A DNA stretch of 64,000 bases, taken from Streptomyces sp. NBC_00289. Its GTDB lineage: Bacteria; Actinomycetota; Actinomycetes; Streptomycetales; Streptomycetaceae. Made by a program: the position numbers and the translations under genes. Position 1 is the stretch's first letter. Each line of letters opens with the position of its first letter. Location of the stretch: the NCBI RefSeq assembly GCF_041435115.1, contig NZ_CP108046.1:248001-312000 (forward strand). Reading direction: 5' to 3'. Of this stretch, positions 54,507 to 63,846 are shown in pieces. Below the pieces are notes generated by a model that had not been told where the DNA came from, did not search any database, and saw only the letters and a list, made by a program, of their open reading frames with translations.

Positions 54507-57500
54507 TTAGCCGCCGTTCCTAGCTCGTCCCAGTGTTCCTGCTGCTTCTCGCACCAGTTGCTCTCGCGACTTGACAAGTCTGATCGCAGCGTCGACCCAA
54601 TACGCTGCCTGGCCAACTGCTGCTTTATAACCATCGCGGGCGAGTTGCCTTTCATAGGCATCCGGCGATGCTGTCTGCTCGTGTCTCACAGCAGCCCTTA
54701 CGGCGGCGTCGAAAGCTGATCGGGCGTTTGCGAGATTGACCTGCGCCTCCCGGAGGGCGCCCTCCCACATGGCCTTCTTTATTTCCGCGTAGCCGATCGC
54801 TATCTCCCTTTGTGCCTGCACAGTGTCTGGGATAGCAGGTTTGACCATCTCGCTGACTTGGGCGGCGCATTTTTGGTCTGTGGCGCACATGGTGCCGGTT
54901 CCTGATGCACCTGTGACTGTGGGTGCTGCTGCGGGGATGAGGGCGTCGGCTACTGCAGCAACAGCTGTCGCTCCCCCGACCACAACTAGCACTCCAATCC
55001 ATTGAGTGATGTAGGAGTCTCTGGTAGTGATCCAGACTTCATTAAGTCCGTTGGGTCCTTCGTATTTCTGGTAGGCGGCTGGGGTTCCGTCGGCGGTGCG
55101 GAGGTCGGTGGCGCAGTCTTCGGTGCAGAGTCCGGCGGCGGCTGTGGTGTTGTTGAGGATGTCGCCTGATCCGGCTTGGGTGCTTCCCTTGGCGTCGGCT
55201 TTGGCGGTTTTGGCTGCTGCTCTGTCGGCGGCTTCGATGGCGGCTTTGTCGGCTGCGTTGGCCTGGTTCCAGAGTGCTTCGGCGTTGGAGCCGCTGTTTT
55301 CTCCGGTGACGGGGGTGCAGCCGCAGTCGTTGCCGATGTAGCCCTTGCCGCCGTAGACGCCGGGTGCGCCGGTTGACTGTGCGCCGGCGATGCCGCTGGA
55401 TCCGCTGCCGGGTTGGTCGCATTCACCGGGGTGGGTGAAGGCGCAGGTGACTTTGCCGCTGGGGTCGGTGTTGTTGAGGGGGTCGTTGTGGACGTAGGTG
55501 TAGGGGTTGAGGGTTTGGCTGGTGGTGGTGTCCAGGACGGGGTCGGGGGTGATGAAGGTGTGATTGTTGGGGTCGTAGAGGCGGCCCTTCATGTTGATGA
55601 GGCCGGTGTTGGGGGTGTTTTCGTGGCCGGTGAAGGTGCGGGTGAGGTCGCCGGTGGTGCCGGTGAAGGGTGTGCCGTTCTTTGTGACGAGGCGGCCGAA
55701 GGGTTCGTAGTAGAGGGTCTGGAGGGGGTTGCCTGAGGTGTCCAGGGTGGTGGCGGTGGAGCCGAGGCGGTCGGTGAGGTTGTACTGGACGTCGGTCTTG
55801 ACGCCGTCGAAGACGGCCTGGCCGATGCTGCCGTCGGGGCCGGCGAGGTGGAAGACGTCCTTGTCGCCGCTGCCTTTGTGGAAGCGGTGCTCGAACAGGC
55901 CTCCGATGTAGAGGGTGTTGCCGATGGGGGTGGCTTCCATGATCTTGTTGTTGAAGGCGTCGTAGCGGTAGGTGGTGGTCACGCCCCGGGTGGTGACGGT
56001 GCGGGGCAGGTCGAAGGCGGTGTAGGTGACCTGGCGGGTGACGGTGCCGGCGGCGTTTTTCACGGTGGTCTGCCGGCCGCGGTTGTCGTAGCCGTAGGTT
56101 TCCTTGGCTCCGCCCATGCTGGTGGCATCGTGACCGGTGACGGTATGCGGCTGCACGGTGCCGGTGGGGTAGGTGAGGGTGTCCGCAGTGCCGTCGGGCT
56201 GGCTGATCTTGGTCAGGCCGCCCAGGGCGTCGTAGCTGTAGTCGATGCTCTGTGAGCCTGCGTCATGGCCGAGGTTCCAGCCGGTGAGCTGGCCCACGGT
56301 GTTGTAGTCGTAGGTTTCCGAGCGCAGCGGGGTGGTGGCGTCGTCGCGGGTCTGCTTGATGACCCGGCCGGCCGCGTCGTAGTCGTAGTCCAGGCCCATC
56401 ACCTTGGTGCCCGCGCCGGTGGTGGCGGTGAGGGTGTCCAGGCGTCCGCCGGCGCTCTGGTAGGTGTTCTTGAGGGTGACGCCGTTGCCGAGCTGGGCGG
56501 TGTCCGTCTGCAGGTCGGGGGTGCGCTTGCTGACCGTCCACAGGGTTTTCGGGTCCTGGCCGGGGGTGATGTCGGTGACGGTGTTGGGGTAGCCGGCTGC
56601 GTTGTAGCCGTAGCGCAGGGTGAGCGGCTCGCGTCCGGTGACCTCGGGGTAGGTCAGCGTGTCGGCGGTGCCGTCTGCGTTGTAGGTCTGCGAGGTGGTG
56701 TAGGAGCGGCTGGTGGTCTGGTCGGTGTATGTGGTGCCGGCGGGCCGGCCGTAGGAGTCGTAGGTGAAGTCGGTGCGGATTTTATCGATCTGTTCGGGGC
56801 TGGTGGCGTAGTCCAGCTGGCCGATGCCGTGGGGGGCGCTGTCGTAGACGAACGCGGAGATGCCGTCTTCGGTGGTGCGGGAGGTCATCCGGCCCAGGTC
56901 GTCGTAGCCGAAGACGCTCTGGTGCTGGGCGTCGCCACGGGTCTCCCGCTCGATGAGGCCGTTACCGAAGTAGGCGGTGTCGGTGACTCCGCGGTCCGGT
57001 TCGCTGAGCCTGGTGCGGCGCCCGCGGACGTCGTACTGCATGGTGGTGACGTTGCCCTTGGCGTCGGTGATCGACTTCAGCAGGTCGAACGGGGCGTAGG
57101 TGTAGGCGGTGTTGAGGCCCTCGGCGCTGCCGTCGGGCTTGGTGCGGTAGTCGGTGTGGACTTTCAGCCGGCCGTCGGCGTCGTAGAGGTCGAGCCGGGT
57201 GGCGCCGGTGGGGTCGGTGACCGTCGTGGAGGCGAAGGCGGGTTCGAACACGGTGGATTTGCCGTCCGGGCCGGTCGACTTCACCATCCGGTCCAGGCTG
57301 TCGTATTCGAAGTAGCTGGTTGCCTTCCCTCCGGTCGGCGAGGGAGCGGACGTGGCCACGGTGCGGCCCAGCGTGTCGTAGGTGACGGCGGTGGCCAGTT
57401 TCCCGCCGACGTTGTCGAAGTCCTTGCCGAAGGAGGCGACCGGCCGTCCCAGGACATCGGTGGAGGCGGTGCTGGTCTTGGGTCCGGTGGTGGTGGTGAC

Positions 57501-60500
57501 GCTCACGCCGTTGATGCCGCCGGCCAAGTCGCCGCGGCCGGCGTAGGTGATGTCGGTGGGCGCAGTGCCGTCGGTCTCGGCGTGGACCTGTCGGCCCAGA
57601 TCATCAATTTTCGCTGTGGTGGTGCGGCCGTTGACGTCTTCGCTGCCCAGCGTGATGCCGAACGCGGGATGGGTGACCATCCATGTCGCCGGCCGGTAGG
57701 CGGCCACCTTGTAGTCGACCCACACCAGGGAGGGGTAGATCTCCTCGTTCGGCTGGCCGGGAAACGCCGGCTCGTAGGCGGTGTATACGGTGCGGTCCGG
57801 GCGCCCCGGCGTCTTGGACGTCACCGACGTCACCGCGCCCCGCGCGTTGTAGGCGGTGATCGTCGACTCGCGCACCCTGTCGGCATCATCGTCCGTGTTG
57901 TTTTTCTCCACGTCCGTTCTGGTCAGCAGGCCGCGCTCGTCGTGGAGGTAGGAGACGTTGCGTTCCCGCGTGGCGCCGTCGGCCGCGAAGCTCACCGTCT
58001 TGGACGAGAGAGCCTCACCGACCCGCCACTCCTCGATCAGCTCGGCCGCGGTGTCGAACTTCGTCGTCGTGATGAGCGCGGTGCCGCCATCGGTGGCCCG
58101 CGACAGCGAGGTCGGGTTGCCGAACTCGTCGAACACCGCAGCACTGTCGGTGCGCCGAAGCGCCGTGGCCGGCTCACTGACACCGGTGATCGCTGCGCCC
58201 GCCGCCTGGCCGTCCCAGTCGATAGCGACTTGCTGCGCGCCGGACTGTTCCCATTCCTTGGTGGTCGAGCTCGTGTCGAAGACAGCCATCACCTTGCCGC
58301 CGTGCTGCGGCCGGGCCTCATAGGCGGAAGACGTGCGTGTCACCCGCGCGCGGGCCGTGGCCGGCTTCGCGGCAGCCTGCTCGGCGGTAAGGATCGCCAC
58401 CACCGTGGTGACCAGCGAAGGCCGCCCGACCTCCGGGTAGAAAGCGCCGTTGCTGACGCTCTTGCGGTGCGCGAACACCATCTCCGTCTGGGAGGCACGC
58501 CGCTTGTCGAAGACCCGGAACGTGCCGAACCCCAGGGAGCCGTTGCCCCGCAGGTCAGTGACCGGATCGGCGTAGGTGTACTGCCACACGCGGGCCGCGC
58601 CGGCAGAAGCGGTGTTGACCTGTCCAGCCCGCGACACCCGCTGGCGCACCACCGGGAAGCCCTTCTTCGGACACGTCAGCGGATACGTGCACGTGGCCGT
58701 CTCGGGCGTGCTGGACCAGGTGTTGGAGTAGGTGATGCTCTCCCGCTGCCAGGCCACTCCCTCGTCGTGCACCGACACCAACTTGTCGACCTGGCGTTCG
58801 TTTTGCTGCAGGATCCGCATCCGCCCCGAATCGATCTTCACCACGTCGGTGCGGCCGTCACCGTTGACATCCGCCAGCTGCGAAGTGGCCCGCCCGGCAC
58901 TCTCGTCCTTAGTGCCGCCGCCCAGATCAATGTCGGAGGAGGTGAACGTGCCGTCACCGTCCGAAACCGCAAGATGCGTCGCTACGGCGTCGAAGGAGAC
59001 GATGTCATCCCGGCCGTCGCCGTTGACGTCAGCGACCCGCAAATCCATCGAATCGTCATGCCCGATCGACACACTGTGCGGATCGGCAAGGCCCCGGCCA
59101 GTGTTGAACAGCAGGATGCCGTGCAGATCGTAAATGTGCTTGGCCGGGTCCGTCTTGGGCGGCAGCAGCAGCACATCCTCCAGACCGTCCGCGTTGAAGT
59201 CCCCCGGAAACGTCTCGAAACCAGACTGCTGGGGTGCCGCCCGGCTGTAGAGGCGGCCGGACTTGACCACCGACTGCGCACTCACCGTGGCCACGCCCGC
59301 ATCACTGACACTCAGCGACGACACCGACGCCAGACACGTGCCGTCCGCCGACACGTTCGCCGACAGCTGCTCGGCCCGGCCGTCACCGTCCAGATCCGAC
59401 ACTCCCAGATCACAACGGGCCTTCATACTGCTGGCCGTAGCCGGCTTGAACGTGCCCGGCCCGTCCGCGATCCGCACCGACACCGTCGGCACCTTGTCCG
59501 ATGCCGCCCCATCGGGGCTGAGCATGTCCAAACGGCCGTCACCGTTCACATCCGCCAGGTTACCCACCGCGTTCTCCGGCAGGTCGAACGGCGTCATCAT
59601 GTCCTCAACGAACCGGGCGGCCTTCTTGTCCCACTTCAGCAGATGCGACGTCCACTTCTTCGTCACCGCCGAAAAGACCGGCAGCAAAATCTCCGCCGCC
59701 CCGTCGACGTTCGCGTCCACCGCGCGCGCCCGCCCCAGATCGGTCAGCTCCCCCGGCCAGCCCAGCGCCGGGGTCAGATCCCTCTGCGCATCCGGCGAGA
59801 CACCGAACTTCACCCGGTCCGGCTTCCCCGGCCCCCGCGAATACAGAAGATCACTTCTGCCGTCCCCGTCCAGGTCCAGCACCCGCATCCGCGGATTACC
59901 AGCCGCCGTGTCCAGTGTCACCGAACCCCCGTCGACCACCGTGAACGACGGCGCCGCCGGCTGACTGGACCAGCCGAACTCCTTCTTCTTCACACACCCG
60001 CCCGCGCTGCCGCACTTCTGCAGCGAGGCCAGCAGACTCTGCCTGCTCGACGACACCGTGTAGGCGAGGTGGTACTGCCACGCCAGCTTCGTGTCATCCG
60101 GCATCGGCGCCAGCATACGGATCGTCTTCAACCGCTTCGTATGCGCAAACCGCACCCCCGCCGTATACGAGAACCTGGCCCCCGCAGCATCGTCCTCGTA
60201 ATCGAACTCCACCCGCCGCTTCGCCGCCACCCCCCCGTTGCTCGTATACTCGATCTTGGAGATGAGGATTTCGTTGCGGGCCCTGCCGTCCTTGTCGTAC
60301 TCGTAGGAGACCGTGTTCCCCGACGCATCCGTCTCATGGTCCAGCAGCCACGTCACCCGCACCGGCACCGCGAGATCCGTATCCATCAAAGGATTGTTGG
60401 CCGTGTCGAAACCGACCCCTGTCCTCGACCGGGTCGCCGTGTGCGGCAAAAACGTCTGCGTCACCCCCTTCTTGTCCGTCACCTCGAACCGGTCCGGACC

Positions 60501-61103
60501 CGTAATCCCCGGCGTCGTCCCCCCGAACGCCACAATCCTGCGGAAGCTGTTGCTCCGCGTCCGGTACTCCGAGCCGTCCCCTCCGTACTTGTCCGTGCCG
60601 CCCTGCACCGCCCCGACAAGAATCAGACGCTCACCATTCAGACAAAACCGGTCGTTGGGATCGAAGTGCACACCCCCGTGCGTGCCGTCCACCGCCACCG
60701 ACTGTGCGCACCGGGCAATCGCCGACCCCGCACCCGACAACGACCACCCCACCCCCACCGAAGACCGACCGGCCCCCGACGCATACTGCAGCGACAGCCG
60801 CGGACTCATGGCCGCCCGCCCCGCCGGCACATCCAACGGCACCGACGTCGTAAACACACCCGACGGCAACACCTCCCCCGACGACGGCAAATACCCCGCG
60901 TCTGCTCCCTTACCTACCGCCGCGGACACAGACAACGCCTTCGGAATCACCGGCACACCCGACACCGGATCAGCCGCCGACGCCACCGGCGCCTGCCCCA
61001 CCACCCCAGCCACCAACGCCGCCACCACAACCGGCGACAACGCAGCCAACCAACCAGGTCTCAGCAGACCCCCCGACCGCAACACACCACGACCAGCCAC
61101 CAT
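54507..61103 (-). CDS. Giant SpvB/FG-GAP/RHS-repeat protein, candidate polymorphic toxin or surface protein
   Basis: 2198 residues from the ATG at 61103 (TGAGGCG upstream); a signal peptide with cleavage after APVASA near 40. Domains: SpvB/TcdB-like N-terminus about 55-330 (GYLPSSGEVLPSGVFTTSV, VGWSLSGAGSAIARC); about 400-760 at least six FG-GAP/VCBS calcium-type repeats (DLDGDGRSDLL, DVNGDGRLDML, DVNGDGRDDIV); about 1150-1830 YD/RHS repeats; RHS core about 1830-1855 (GLINMKGRLYDPNNHTF, ITPDP). After the junction NDPLNNTDPSG the last 320 residues are variable: Cys-rich DCGCTPVT and LCTEDCATDL, a hydrophobic helix about 2035-2060 (GVLVVVGGATAVAAVADAL), then a charged coiled-coil-like tail. No known nuclease or deaminase motif seen. 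No immunity gene follows; an IS1380 scrap does. Confidence 0.88.
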   Translation of the reverse strand: MVAGRGVLRSGGLLRPGWLAALSPVVVAALVAGVVGQAPVASAADPVSGVPVIPKALSVSAAVGKGADAGYLPSSGEVLPSGVFTTSVPLDVPAGRAAMSPRLSLQYASGAGRSSVGVGWSLSGAGSAIARCAQSVAVDGTHGGVHFDPNDRFCLNGERLILVGAVQGGTDKYGGDGSEYRTRSNSFRRIVAFGGTTPGITGPDRFEVTDKKGVTQTFLPHTATRSRTGVGFDTANNPLMDTDLAVPVRVTWLLDHETDASGNTVSYEYDKDGRARNEILISKIEYTSNGGVAAKRRVEFDYEDDAAGARFSYTAGVRFAHTKRLKTIRMLAPMPDDTKLAWQYHLAYTVSSSRQSLLASLQKCGSAGGCVKKKEFGWSSQPAAPSFTVVDGGSVTLDTAAGNPRMRVLDLDGDGRSDLLYSRGPGKPDRVKFGVSPDAQRDLTPALGWPGELTDLGRARAVDANVDGAAEILLPVFSAVTKKWTSHLLKWDKKAARFVEDMMTPFDLPENAVGNLADVNGDGRLDMLSPDGAASDKVPTVSVRIADGPGTFKPATASSMKARCDLGVSDLDGDGRAEQLSANVSADGTCLASVSSLSVSDAGVATVSAQSVVKSGRLYSRAAPQQSGFETFPGDFNADGLEDVLLLPPKTDPAKHIYDLHGILLFNTGRGLADPHSVSIGHDDSMDLRVADVNGDGRDDIVSFDAVATHLAVSDGDGTFTSSDIDLGGGTKDESAGRATSQLADVNGDGRTDVVKIDSGRMRILQQNERQVDKLVSVHDEGVAWQRESITYSNTWSSTPETATCTYPLTCPKKGFPVVRQRVSRAGQVNTASAGAARVWQYTYADPVTDLRGNGSLGFGTFRVFDKRRASQTEMVFAHRKSVSNGAFYPEVGRPSLVTTVVAILTAEQAAAKPATARARVTRTSSAYEARPQHGGKVMAVFDTSSTTKEWEQSGAQQVAIDWDGQAAGAAITGVSEPATALRRTDSAAVFDEFGNPTSLSRATDGGTALITTTKFDTAAELIEEWRVGEALSSKTVSFAADGATRERNVSYLHDERGLLTRTDVEKNNTDDDADRVRESTITAYNARGAVTSVTSKTPGRPDRTVYTAYEPAFPGQPNEEIYPSLVWVDYKVAAYRPATWMVTHPAFGITLGSEDVNGRTTTAKIDDLGRQVHAETDGTAPTDITYAGRGDLAGGINGVSVTTTTGPKTSTASTDVLGRPVASFGKDFDNVGGKLATAVTYDTLGRTVATSAPSPTGGKATSYFEYDSLDRMVKSTGPDGKSTVFEPAFASTTVTDPTGATRLDLYDADGRLKVHTDYRTKPDGSAEGLNTAYTYAPFDLLKSITDAKGNVTTMQYDVRGRRTRLSEPDRGVTDTAYFGNGLIERETRGDAQHQSVFGYDDLGRMTSRTTEDGISAFVYDSAPHGIGQLDYATSPEQIDKIRTDFTYDSYGRPAGTTYTDQTTSRSYTTSQTYNADGTADTLTYPEVTGREPLTLRYGYNAAGYPNTVTDITPGQDPKTLWTVSKRTPDLQTDTAQLGNGVTLKNTYQSAGGRLDTLTATTGAGTKVMGLDYDYDAAGRVIKQTRDDATTPLRSETYDYNTVGQLTGWNLGHDAGSQSIDYSYDALGGLTKISQPDGTADTLTYPTGTVQPHTVTGHDATSMGGAKETYGYDNRGRQTTVKNAAGTVTRQVTYTAFDLPRTVTTRGVTTTYRYDAFNNKIMEATPIGNTLYIGGLFEHRFHKGSGDKDVFHLAGPDGSIGQAVFDGVKTDVQYNLTDRLGSTATTLDTSGNPLQTLYYEPFGRLVTKNGTPFTGTTGDLTRTFTGHENTPNTGLINMKGRLYDPNNHTFITPDPVLDTTTSQTLNPYTYVHNDPLNNTDPSGKVTCAFTHPGECDQPGSGSSGIAGAQSTGAPGVYGGKGYIGNDCGCTPVTGENSGSNAEALWNQANAADKAAIEAADRAAAKTAKADAKGSTQAGSGDILNNTTAAAGLCTEDCATDLRTADGTPAAYQKYEGPNGLNEVWITTRDSYITQWIGVLVVVGGATAVAAVADALIPAAAPTVTGASGTGTMCATDQKCAAQVSEMVKPAIPDTVQAQREIAIGYAEIKKAMWEGALREAQVNLANARSAFDAAVRAAVRHEQTASPDAYERQLARDGYKAAVGQAAYWVDAAIRLVKSREQLVREAAGTLGRARNGG

Positions 61104-61240
61104 CGCCTCACAACCAGAGAAGACAAGGCCGAAACCCACGGCATCAGCCACCTCCCCCCAAACAACCCCCACCCCCACCACCCCGCCAGAGCAAACCCCA
61201 CTCACACCACACTGAGCTTGTTCCACCATTGGTGTGGTGG

Positions 61241-61340
61241 TCAGGCTGCGAAGGCGGTCTCGTATTCGGCGGGGCGGTAGCCGCGTCCGGATGGCGTCCC
61301 GCTGAGTGGTGTAGGGGATCTCCGCGGTTGAGTGCGCGGG
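61241..61340 (-). pseudogene. IS3-family OrfB C-terminal scrap
   Basis: Reads GYRPAEYETAFAA to a stop at 61241, the end of an IS3 integrase. Only about 25 codons. It lies upstream of the RHS gene; 61104-61240 should hold that gene's promoter but none stands out. Confidence 0.4.
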
Positions 61341-61451
61341 TTCTCTGCTCCCTGGGGTGCACCGTCTGCCGGTGTCTGCTCCCTGCTCAACTGGCAGGCC
61401 ATCGTGCAACTGTCCGGAGTGGACGGGCAGTTCGACCCCAGGGGGTGCACG

Positions 61452-61512
61452 ATGGCTTTGTCCCAGCAGGACCTACTTCGCCTGCTTGAGTCACTACGAG
61501 CTCGCGCAGATA
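61452..61512 (+). pseudogene. IS256-family transposase start scrap
   Basis: MALSQQDLLRLLESLRARA, the first 20 or so residues of an IS256 transposase like that at 24318, cut by the following IS5 element. Confidence 0.5.
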
Positions 61513-61599
61513 GACGTCGTGGGGAGCCCCCAGCGACAAGGTGGGCACAGGTCCCGGTGATCATGGAGTTGCGACGCTCTGTGATTACTGGGGGGACCT

Positions 61600-62442
61600 G
61601 TGCCCGTGCTTCCATCATGGCTGACTGACCCGCTCTGGGAACAATTCGCGGCGCTGCTGCCCGAGCGCCCTACGGTCGATCCGTCCCACCCGCTGGGGTG
61701 CCACCGGCGCCGTATCAGCGACCGGATCGTGTTCGACAAGTTGCTGCAACTCCTGCGGTTCGGCTGCTCCTACCAGGCGATCTCCGACACGACCTGCTCG
61801 GCGACCACCATCCGCAACCGCCGCGACGAATGGATCCGGCTCGGCGTCTTTGGCCGACTCAAGCAGATCACGCTGGAGTCCTACGACCGGATCGTCGGGC
61901 TCGTGCTCGACCAGATCGCCGTCGACGGCTCCATCACCAAGGCCCCCGGCGGCGGCGAGGTCGCCGGGCGCTCACCGGTCGATCGCGGCAAACAGAGCTT
62001 GAAACGCTCGGGCATGACGGATGGTTACGGGATCCCGCTCGGCCGGGTCCTGGCCGGAGCGAACCGCCACGACTCGCCGCTGCTCTCGCCGACCCTGGAC
62101 CTGCTGGACGACCTCGGGCCGCTGCCCAACGACATCATGGTGCACCTGGACGCCGGCTACGACTCGGACAAGACCCGCGCTGAACTGGCGGCCCGCGACC
62201 TGCGCGGACGCATCGCGCACAAGGGTGAGAAGGCGCCGATCCAGGCGAGCCGGCGGTGGCATGTCGAGCGTACGCACGCCTGGCAGAACGCCTTCTACCG
62301 CCTTTCCCGCTGCTACGAACGCCGCGCTACCGTCGTCAACGCCTTCTTCGATCTCGCGGACACGATCATCACCATCCGTAGCCTGATCCGTCGAGCCTGG
62401 GCCACCCATCGCTGGGACGAACGCCCCCACCGTCGCCCTTGA
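61600..62442 (+). CDS. IS5-family transposase, intact
   Basis: 280 residues from a GTG. N-terminal DUF4096-like domain (WEQFAALLPERPTVDPSHP, DRIVFDKLLQLLRFGCSYQ); DDE core with first Asp in LVLDQIAVDGSITKAPGGG, second in NDIMVHLDAGYDSDKTRAE, Glu in SRRWHVERTHAWQNAFYRL. Element ends near 61529 and 62442 (AGCGACAAGGTGGG against GGGCGACGGTGGGG). A different IS5 subgroup from A, B and D. Unbroken. Confidence 0.9.
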   Translation: MPVLPSWLTDPLWEQFAALLPERPTVDPSHPLGCHRRRISDRIVFDKLLQLLRFGCSYQAISDTTCSATTIRNRRDEWIRLGVFGRLKQITLESYDRIVGLVLDQIAVDGSITKAPGGGEVAGRSPVDRGKQSLKRSGMTDGYGIPLGRVLAGANRHDSPLLSPTLDLLDDLGPLPNDIMVHLDAGYDSDKTRAELAARDLRGRIAHKGEKAPIQASRRWHVERTHAWQNAFYRLSRCYERRATVVNAFFDLADTIITIRSLIRRAWATHRWDERPHRRP

Positions 62443-62536
62443 GTACCCGCCCTGCGCGCCTACCATGAGGCCGAAGCCGCCAGCACAGGATGGGTGACCC
62501 GAAGAAGACGGCCAACCGCCGTAGAAAGAAGTCGGC

Positions 62537-63079
62537 ATGCTGCCAGAGTCGGAATTCGCCGTCATCCTCGGGATGTCCCCCGAACAGCGTGCGGCCTTCG
62601 TCGCAGGGGTAGCCGAGCGGGTCTTCGACCTGTACATGGACTGCGCACGGCCGTACCGCAGCAACGTTTGGGAAGCGATCACAGCTGCATGGGGCCGGGC
62701 ATCCGGCGAGACCATACCTGGCGAGACCGCCGCTCGTCTGGCAGAAGCCCTCGATCAAGAAGCAGCCAGCTACTGCGACGATCTAGATGAGAGCATCGAC
62801 ATTCCCTTTGAGGTGATCACCGCCGTCGGCCACGCGCTCAAGGCCGCCTTCTTCGGCGACCCCAAAGACGCTGAAGCGGCCGCGAACTTCGCGACGGGCG
62901 GCATCGCCCGCGCAGCTCACGCATGCAACGACGATCAGGACAGGGCAGTACAGGAAGAACTCGGCTGGCAACTCGACTGGCTGCGTTACGTCAGTACGAC
63001 CGAGGCGGAAGCCACCCGCGACGGATTCTCAGCACGCACAGTGACCAAGCCGACTTGGTATCTGCGCTGGGAGAACTGA
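62537..63079 (+). CDS. Unknown helical protein
   Basis: 180 residues, acidic and almost all helical: FAVILGMSPEQRAAFVAGV, RVFDLYMDCARPYRSNVWE, GETAARLAEALDQEAASYC, DIPFEVITAVGHALKAAFF, then a charged Asp/Glu-rich part and a Trp-rich tail (LGWQLDWLRYV). It faintly resembles DUF416-type or immunity-type helical proteins, which I cannot confirm. GAAAGAAG precedes the ATG. Flanked by IS5 and an IS256 scrap. Confidence 0.6.
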   Translation: MLPESEFAVILGMSPEQRAAFVAGVAERVFDLYMDCARPYRSNVWEAITAAWGRASGETIPGETAARLAEALDQEAASYCDDLDESIDIPFEVITAVGHALKAAFFGDPKDAEAAANFATGGIARAAHACNDDQDRAVQEELGWQLDWLRYVSTTEAEATRDGFSARTVTKPTWYLRWEN

Positions 63080-63084
63080 ACCCG

Positions 63085-63240
63085 CCAAACTGCACCGCCA
63101 CCAATCTGCGTGACCTCTACGTTCGGCCGATGGTCTTGAACTCGTCCGCGAGGTCGCCGAAAGGCTGCTGCAGGAACTGATCGAGGCCGAGGCCACCACA
63201 AAGATCGACGCCGAGTGGGGCGAACACACCGACACCCGCA
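63085..63240 (+). pseudogene. IS256-family transposase N-terminal scrap
   Basis: Reads DGLELVREVAERLLQELIE then AEATTKIDAEWGEHTDTR, residues about 20-55 of a transposase related to that at 24318. Confidence 0.55.
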
Positions 63241-63399
63241 CCACCACGTCGAGGCGCACCACTACCTCGACGCTGACATGCCCTGGCTGGAACGCATGCA
63301 CCACAAGCGCCACTGGATCCTCGAACGTCGCGGCTTTACCGCCACCTCTCCCGGCCAGCTGCCCCAGCCGCCCTCCCGCCCCGTCGTCATCGCCGCCGA

Positions 63400-63549
63400 C
63401 CGGATCCCGCACCAGCCGCGGCGAACTCGCCGGTGCCACAGGTACGGCAGTGGGCCAAGGACCAGGGCATGGATGTGCCTGATCCAGGCCCACTCCGCAC
63501 CGACATCTGGGACGCTTGGTATGCGGCCCACGCCCAGCCGGTCGGCTGA
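63400..63549 (+). pseudogene. Lsr2-like DNA-binding domain fragment
   Basis: Frame ends PQVRQWAKDQGMDVPDPGP then LRTDIWDAWYAAHAQPVG and a stop at 63549. The pattern (RxWAKxxGxxVxxxGx, xIxxAYxAAH) is that of the C-terminal AT-hook-like domain of Lsr2, the actinobacterial xenogeneic silencer. The N-terminal dimerisation domain is not found upstream. Confidence 0.45.
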
Positions 63550-63597
63550 TCCATCATCACGGCCCGACCACTGGCTCGAATCGCCGGGTAGCCCCGC

Positions 63598-63846
63598 TCA
63601 GCCGGTGTGTCCTACATGCTCAATGTGCAGCGTGCTGTTCTGGACGTCGATGCGGTACAGGACCCTCCACGGGCCGCTGTGCAGACGCCGGTGGCTGCTT
63701 CCCCACGCGCGAGAGCCTTCGGGGGCCGGATCGTCCGCGAGCCGGTCCGTGGCATGCAGCAGTGCGTCCACGCCGGCGGAATCGGCCTTCAGAAGGCCGG
63801 CTGCCTCGTTGAGCGCTGTGGGCTCCCACGTGACGCTCCAGCTCAC
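63598..63846 (-). CDS. RelE/ParE-family toxin
   Basis: 82 residues from a GTG that overlaps the antitoxin stop (GTGA). RelE fold: VTWEPTALNEAAGLLKADS, ATDRLADDPAPEGSRAWGS, HRRLHSGPWRVLYRIDVQN and the tail LHIEHVGHTG, with the Arg/Tyr in WRVLYRI typical of the ribosome-dependent mRNA interferases. Intact and coupled to its antitoxin. Confidence 0.88.
   Translation of the reverse strand: MSWSVTWEPTALNEAAGLLKADSAGVDALLHATDRLADDPAPEGSRAWGSSHRRLHSGPWRVLYRIDVQNSTLHIEHVGHTG

Noticed and set aside
56265..61280. A 1671-codon open frame opposite the RHS gene
   Set aside because: Its product is low-complexity (Arg/Pro/Gly-rich), has no domain, and is explained by GC3-biased codons of the real gene on the other strand.
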